A DNA stretch of 64,000 nucleotides from Novymonas esmeraldas (taxonomy: Eukaryota > Euglenozoa > Kinetoplastea > Trypanosomatida > Trypanosomatidae), in NCBI GenBank assembly GCA_019188245.1, contig JAECZO010000030.1, positions 1 to 64,000 of the forward strand, read 5' to 3'. Made by a program: the position numbers and the translations under genes. Position 1 is the stretch's first letter. The number at the start of each line of letters is the position of its first letter. A model generated the notes under the pieces. It did no database searches, was not told the DNA's origin, and saw nothing but the letters and a program-made list of their open reading frames with translations. Below, piece by piece: positions 59,315 to 64,000 of this stretch.

Positions 59315-62300
59315 TCACAATCGGCGCTTCAGCTCATCCTTGAATCGATCGAGCAGCGTGCCAGCGGTTGGGTTGCCGCCCACCGCACCGCTCCCGGAGA
59401 GTCGGCTTGCGCTGTTGCTCTCCATGAAAGCGATGTAGGTCTTGTGGAGGCGCAGCCACCGCGACCGCACTGCCGGGCTGCAGCTGGTCAGGATGCCATC
59501 GCTCGACAGCTGCTGAAGGCCAGGCAGAAGGTACCGGTACACCAGCGTCGGCGTCACGACAGCGCACCTCACAATACTGCTCAACAGCGCCTGCAAGACG
59601 AGCATCGTATCCCCCCATTCATGGATCCACTCAGTCAGCTGTCCCTCTGCGGCGGTCCCGACTCCAGCAAAGCTGTTGCCACCACCAGCAGTCGCCAGCG
59701 CTGCGGCTGGAGCCGAGAACGACGACGACGACGCGGGAGGCGGTGGCGGTGGCGCACAGACCTCCTGCGACAGCTTCTCCACATACGCCTCGGCGAGGCG
59801 GTCCATCAGTGCAGCCAGGTGTGGGTAGAGCAGGGCCTCGCGCGGTTCGGCTGGCATGCGCTGCATGAGATGGTCGCAGTGCTCGAGAAGGCAGCGGGTG
59901 AAGGGCGAGGTGCAGCCCGCTGCATCAGCAGCACGCAGCACCGGCCGTATCGTCTTCTCCTGCGCCCGCGGCTCCGTCAGCGCGATGGAGAGAGACAACA
60001 AACCACGCAGAGCGGCCTCTTGCACAGCCGGCTGCGCGTCCTTGAGCAGCGGCAACAGCGGCTCGACGAGCAGCGACACCTTCAGTCGATCACTCGCCAG
60101 GGCCGCGCATGCGTCGTGGGCCAGCGCCACGGCCGTCAGCCGCTGCCGCACGTCCGGCGATCGGACGAGGAAGTCCACCAGCGACGTGATGCCGGCGGCC
60201 ATCTCGTAGCTCTCCGCCGCGAATGGGGCTAGGGCTGCCACGCACTGCACGCAGGCGTGCAGCGGCGGGGGACGCGGGCCGCCAAGGGCCGCACCATCGA
60301 AGGAGATGCACTGCGCCATGATACGCAGGCTCTCTTTGCGGATGTGCGTGGGTGGGGAGGGAGAACACGGCAGCGACGCCGATGGTGGCGACGGCAGGGG
60401 AGACGCGCGGGTGTTCACCACCTCCACCACCCTCGTCTGCCTCGTCGCGTCGTCGGCAGCGGCAGAGGCAGCGGCGGTTGCGGTCGCCGCGGGCAGCGTG
60501 GCAGCATCGCCGCACAAGAAGAGGAAGAAGGAGAAGACAAAGAGCAGACGCCCCCGCTCGAAGTCCTGTGGAAACAGCGAGGCGCTGGACCCGCTCTTCG
60601 GCAACGACGCTGCTGGTGCTGGTGCTGGTGCTGATGGCGTGGCGGCGGCGGCGCGTGCTGGCGGACCTCCGGCGCCGAGGAGGTCATCGCAGTCGCTGAC
60701 AGTCAGCAGAAACGGCGCGACTTCACGCCACGCCTGCGCCCCGAGCAGTGGCACTAGCGATGCGAGCGTCGCGCACAAGGCGCACAAGGGGCCGCCAAGC
60801 TTGGTGCTGGGATCGATGGGGTCGCTGAGCGCGCCTGCGTCGCCGGCGGTCGCCGCTGACGCGATGCGGACCTTGGAGAGGAGGGGCGACAGCACGTTGT
60901 AGGCGGTGGGGAGCACCACATGCACATATGTGGAGGTGAGCGATGCGGCAGCGGTCAGAGCGTCACCGCCGCGCGCCGCGCTGTCGTCGCGGTGGTCGGC
61001 CGATTCGCGGCTGTGCAGCACCTCGGCGGCGACGCAGCGGAGGGCGGCGTGCAGCAGCTGAATGAGGGTCATGATGTTGCTGAGGGCGACGGCCGCGGCC
61101 ACAGACGCACTCGACTCCTCCGTGGCACCGCGGCCCCTGTGTGTGCCTCGCAGCAGCAGTAGCTGTGTAGCCTCCGACTCGATCACGGTCAGCAAGAGCG
61201 GGACGAACTGAGCGAGCAGCACGCCGTCGCGGAGGAAGATGGGGTAGAGCACCTCGCACAGCTGCGTCTGCGCCGCCAGACGGACGCTGCGGCTGTTTCC
61301 ATCGGTGGCGAGGTGCACCAGCAGCTCCATCACAAAGGTCCTCTGCGCGGGTGACAGCGAGGCGGCGGGTGCGCTGGACGGCGTGTCAGAGGCCGCAGCC
61401 GCTGCAGATGAGGTGGTGGTGGTGGTGGTGCGGCTTGAGTCTGGCGGTGGCACTCCTCCGCCGTACGGCGCCGACGCGCCGGGTGGCGATGCACCGGGAG
61501 CGGCGGCGGCGGCGGTGGCGTCGCCCCAGAGGAGGGAGAGGCAGCGTGGCAGCTCGCGGCGCACGGCGGAGGTGTCGTCCTCGCAGAGCGGACGCAGAAG
61601 ACCTTGGCACAGGGAGTAGCGCACCTGCGGGGAGTGTCGCAGCAGCGGCGCGACGGCAGCGGCGCAGTCGAGCGCCAGGAGCCGGCGCTCCGACACAGGG
61701 GCGTTGACGTGCGTGTACAGTTCCGGGATCAGCTCCTGCTCGAGGCTCCGCGCCGGCGCCTCCTGTGCCACGCGCAGCCACTCCTGGACAATGGACATCC
61801 GGTGCTCCATCGCTGGACGCTTGTAGAGAGCGAACATCATATGTCGCGCCGCGGCCCGCACAGAGGCGGAGGGGCCGAGCACCGCCACGGTCCTCAGCAG
61901 CGGCAGCAGGATGTCCTTGCGCATGGGATCGATGGAGGTGGCCAGCGTCTGCAGGCGCTCGGCGATGATGGCGACGGTCTGCTTCAGCTGCGCCTCCAGC
62001 TCTCGCTCGCGGCGCCGGAGACGTGCGTGGGCCTCCTCGGCCGTATGCAGCCGCTCCTCCAGGTTGGCACGCGCCAGCTCCTCACCCTCTGCCGAACGGT
62101 GGCGGTAGAGTCGGCCAAGGTGGACATCGCACTGGTCCAGCAGCGCCAGCACGCCGTCACCGCCGGCCAGCCTCGCGTACGCGGCGAGGGCCTCGGTGAG
62201 GCTCTCAGCCAGCTCTGCCTGAAGCCCGGCGGGGGTGTTGGTGTGGCCGCCACCAGCCACCGGCCCGGCACTGCGAGTGCTGACACGGCGATGCTCGGTA

Positions 62301-62443
62301 GGACCGCCATCATGCGCCACCTCCGCGACCAGCGCGGCGTGGGTGGCGGTGTATCCGCGCCGCTGCAGCCAGTCCAGCACCGCCTGCTCGGACAACTCTC
62401 TTTGCACTTCGGCGGCAGTCGACGATGACGTAGTGGGGTTCAT
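59315..62443 (-). CDS. LisH/coiled-coil/HEAT protein, RELCH-like
   Basis: A 1042-aa protein. A LisH-like helix pair at about 15-45 (AVLDWLQRRGYTATHAALVA) is followed by a coiled coil at about 118-168 (EELARANLEERLHTAEEAHA) and then HEAT repeats to the end, the same order as animal RELCH/KIAA1468. The first HEAT block matches RELCH closely: VRAAARHMMFALYKRP against its VRHDASKLLFNLIKRP, then QELIPELYTHVNAPVSERRL and LDCAAAVAPLLRHSPQVRYS. In animals RELCH links RAB11 recycling endosomes to the trans-Golgi for cholesterol transfer. The kinetoplastid partner is unknown. Ala/Ser/Gly-rich inserts separate the repeats, and one hydrophobic stretch (LLFVFSFFLFLCGDAATLP) in the second half could be buried helix or membrane-associated. 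The start at 62443 lies below a good pyrimidine tract. Confidence 0.75.
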   Translation of the reverse strand: MNPTTSSSTAAEVQRELSEQAVLDWLQRRGYTATHAALVAEVAHDGGPTEHRRVSTRSAGPVAGGGHTNTPAGLQAELAESLTEALAAYARLAGGDGVLALLDQCDVHLGRLYRHRSAEGEELARANLEERLHTAEEAHARLRRRERELEAQLKQTVAIIAERLQTLATSIDPMRKDILLPLLRTVAVLGPSASVRAAARHMMFALYKRPAMEHRMSIVQEWLRVAQEAPARSLEQELIPELYTHVNAPVSERRLLALDCAAAVAPLLRHSPQVRYSLCQGLLRPLCEDDTSAVRRELPRCLSLLWGDATAAAAAPGASPPGASAPYGGGVPPPDSSRTTTTTTSSAAAAASDTPSSAPAASLSPAQRTFVMELLVHLATDGNSRSVRLAAQTQLCEVLYPIFLRDGVLLAQFVPLLLTVIESEATQLLLLRGTHRGRGATEESSASVAAAVALSNIMTLIQLLHAALRCVAAEVLHSRESADHRDDSAARGGDALTAAASLTSTYVHVVLPTAYNVLSPLLSKVRIASAATAGDAGALSDPIDPSTKLGGPLCALCATLASLVPLLGAQAWREVAPFLLTVSDCDDLLGAGGPPARAAAATPSAPAPAPAASLPKSGSSASLFPQDFERGRLLFVFSFFLFLCGDAATLPAATATAAASAAADDATRQTRVVEVVNTRASPLPSPPSASLPCSPSPPTHIRKESLRIMAQCISFDGAALGGPRPPPLHACVQCVAALAPFAAESYEMAAGITSLVDFLVRSPDVRQRLTAVALAHDACAALASDRLKVSLLVEPLLPLLKDAQPAVQEAALRGLLSLSIALTEPRAQEKTIRPVLRAADAAGCTSPFTRCLLEHCDHLMQRMPAEPREALLYPHLAALMDRLAEAYVEKLSQEVCAPPPPPPASSSSFSAPAAALATAGGGNSFAGVGTAAEGQLTEWIHEWGDTMLVLQALLSSIVRCAVVTPTLVYRYLLPGLQQLSSDGILTSCSPAVRSRWLRLHKTYIAFMESNSASRLSGSGAVGGNPTAGTLLDRFKDELKRRL

Positions 62444-63650
62444 CTCAGTGCTCCGCGCAGCGACGGCACCGACATAGAGCGTGAGAGAAGGAGGGAGAGA
62501 GAACGAGTGCGTGTGTATGTGTGTGTTTAGAAAGAGCAAGAGGAGGTGGAGCACAGAGAGAGAGACAGAGACAGAGAGCCACCTACGCGTTGCACGTCGT
62601 GGTGGCGTCACGGAGAGGGACGCCGCAAGAGGAACGGCAAAAGGAAATACGGAGAAGCCTGGCGTCGGCGGCGGAGGGCGGAGAAGGGGGGTCAAACGTG
62701 TATTTGTGCAGCCGCCTGCTTGTATGAGCGAGGAGCATGTGAGTGTGTATGTGTGTGAGGGAGTGAGCGTGTGTGTGTGTGTGTGGGGGGGTATGTGGTG
62801 TAGCCATAGTTGGCGCGAGGGGCGAGCAGGCGGAGGACATGTCAGAGGCATGAGCTTTGGCACCGGTGCTCTTGGCGAGTGGGAGCAGCTGCTGATGAAT
62901 GCCGCTCTACACCCCTGGACGACGGTGTGGTGGTGGTGGGGCCATGAGCAACACATCTGGTGAGGCGGGCAAAGGAGAGAAGCAGACATACACAAGCACG
63001 CACGATCTGATGGATGGAGAACCGCGAGCCACTGATGTGCGGCGGCAGTGAAACATGAGGCAACTCTCTCTCTCTCTCTCCCACGCACACTCCTCCCCTT
63101 TCCTCCACCACTCCCTGTGGGAGGGGGGTGGCCTGCGTCGCGCCTGAGACCCTCAGTCCACCACCATCGCTCTTCTTGTCCCCTGTGTTGTTACAAGTAG
63201 TTTTTGTTTTTTCTTTCTGTTTTTTTTTTTTTTCGTGGCTGCGAGAGCAACGGCGTTGACGAGAGAGGAGCACAGTGCAGAAAGGAGGCACGCAAGGAAG
63301 GAGTCAACAGATGCAGCACGACCATCAATTGATTCAGCAAGGTCTCCACTTTACTCCTCCATGACCGCCACCACGAACACTGCAAGAGGGGAGCGACGCC
63401 TACGGTGTCTGCGCAACACAACGGCGATAGTGTACATCATCATCATCGTCATCATCCAGCATTGTAGAGCGGAGCTGAAAGACACAAGACAAAAAAAAAA
63501 GGGGGGAGAGTCACAGTGAGACAGCGAGGGAAACAGAAGAAGACAAAGAACAAGAAGGACATCTGCTGACGTGCAGGCGCACGCGTGCCGGTGAGGCGTC
63601 GTCCTCTCCTCGTCCTCGTCGTCATTGTCCGCCCCCCGCACTCCCACAGA

Positions 63651-63688
<38 letters not shown>

Positions 63689-63886
63689 CCCAGTAGAGCG
63701 GCGGAGGGGTTGTGGGCTGTCGTGGCGCAGATCGCCGCTGTTTCTGAGAGCCCAGCGGACAGACACACCGCTCCCCTTCTGACGTGACTGTGCGTGCGTG
63801 CAAGCGTGCACATGTGTGCGTGTGTATGTGTGTGGTTCACAGGCACGCTGGTGTCGTTTCGGTGGAGCGAGGAAGCGGCGTGGCTC
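62444..63886 (-). other. Intergenic spacer / UTRs at the right end of the window
   Basis: No gene supported. A pyrimidine tract at about 62479-62505 with AG at 62451-62452 is the likely RELCH-like acceptor (leader about 8 nt). Also present: GT near 62769-62785, plus-strand T13 near 63220-63233, A10 near 63491-63500 and CA at about 63654-63683. Confidence 0.5.
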
Positions 63887-64000
63887 TCACGAGGCGATGC
63901 CCTCGCCTCGCGTCATGCGATCCGCAGACGCCGCCAACTCCTCGCGGCTTCGGTACGGCGGCGGTGCGTGGCGAGCCACCACGTACTTCTCATACAGGGC
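63887..64000 (-). CDS. C-terminal 37 residues of an unidentified protein
   Basis: The frame is open to the window edge and ends at TGA (63887-63889). The visible end reads ALYEKYVVARHAPPPYRSRE, then ELAASADRMTRGEGIAS. Codon use is GC3-rich like the neighbours, and the position fits the spacing of the unit. No family can be named from this piece. Confidence 0.55.
   Translation of the reverse strand, partial: ALYEKYVVARHAPPPYRSREELAASADRMTRGEGIAS

Noticed and set aside
1-64000. Transposable elements, retroelement or virus-like remnants, CRISPR arrays, tRNA or rRNA genes
   Set aside because: I looked for reverse transcriptase, transposase or integrase motifs, terminal repeats, A/B-box tRNA signatures and spacer arrays, and saw none that could be supported.

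Overview
This window is chromosomal DNA from a trypanosomatid protist, most likely a high-GC member of Leishmaniinae or a close relative. About twenty intron-less genes all lie on the minus strand. They are separated by 0.5-2.4 kb spacers rich in (CA)n/(GT)n, homopolymers and polypurine on the plus strand, which is polypyrimidine on the coding strand. This is the layout of one polycistronic transcription unit whose mRNAs are made by spliced-leader trans-splicing and polyadenylation. No strand switch, tRNA, rRNA, CRISPR array or recognisable transposon was seen. Transcription runs from high to low coordinates.

Genes from low to high coordinate: the first 35 codons of 40S ribosomal protein SA (cut by the window edge); a 220-aa coiled-coil protein; a VDAC-type mitochondrial porin; a VHS-domain trafficking adaptor; a kinesin-fold protein with lost nucleotide-binding motifs and a CaaX end; splicing factor CWC22; ESCRT-I subunit VPS28; an aldehyde dehydrogenase; a SWR1/INO80-type Snf2 remodeller; a 1004-aa helical protein of unknown function; a very large WDR6/Trm734-like WD40 protein; an OS-9-like MRH lectin; a type II membrane protein; a GH65-HAD fusion with altered catalytic residues in both domains; a giant PH-like/coiled-coil protein, split here by a -1 frame change and carrying a 288-bp tandem repeat; AP-3 beta; an APE2-like endonuclease; a LisH/coiled-coil/HEAT protein matching RELCH; and the last 37 codons of an unidentified protein.

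Genes in such units usually do not form functional operons. Even so, four membrane-traffic genes (VHS protein, VPS28, AP-3 beta, RELCH-like) share this stretch. Others serve splicing, chromatin, DNA repair, tRNA modification and ER quality control.

Most worth following up: the GH65-HAD double pseudo-enzyme, the prenylation-tagged pseudo-kinesin, and the frame-split giant coiled-coil gene with its near-identical internal repeats. Family assignments come from reading motifs by eye; no database search was run. Splice-acceptor positions are predictions.
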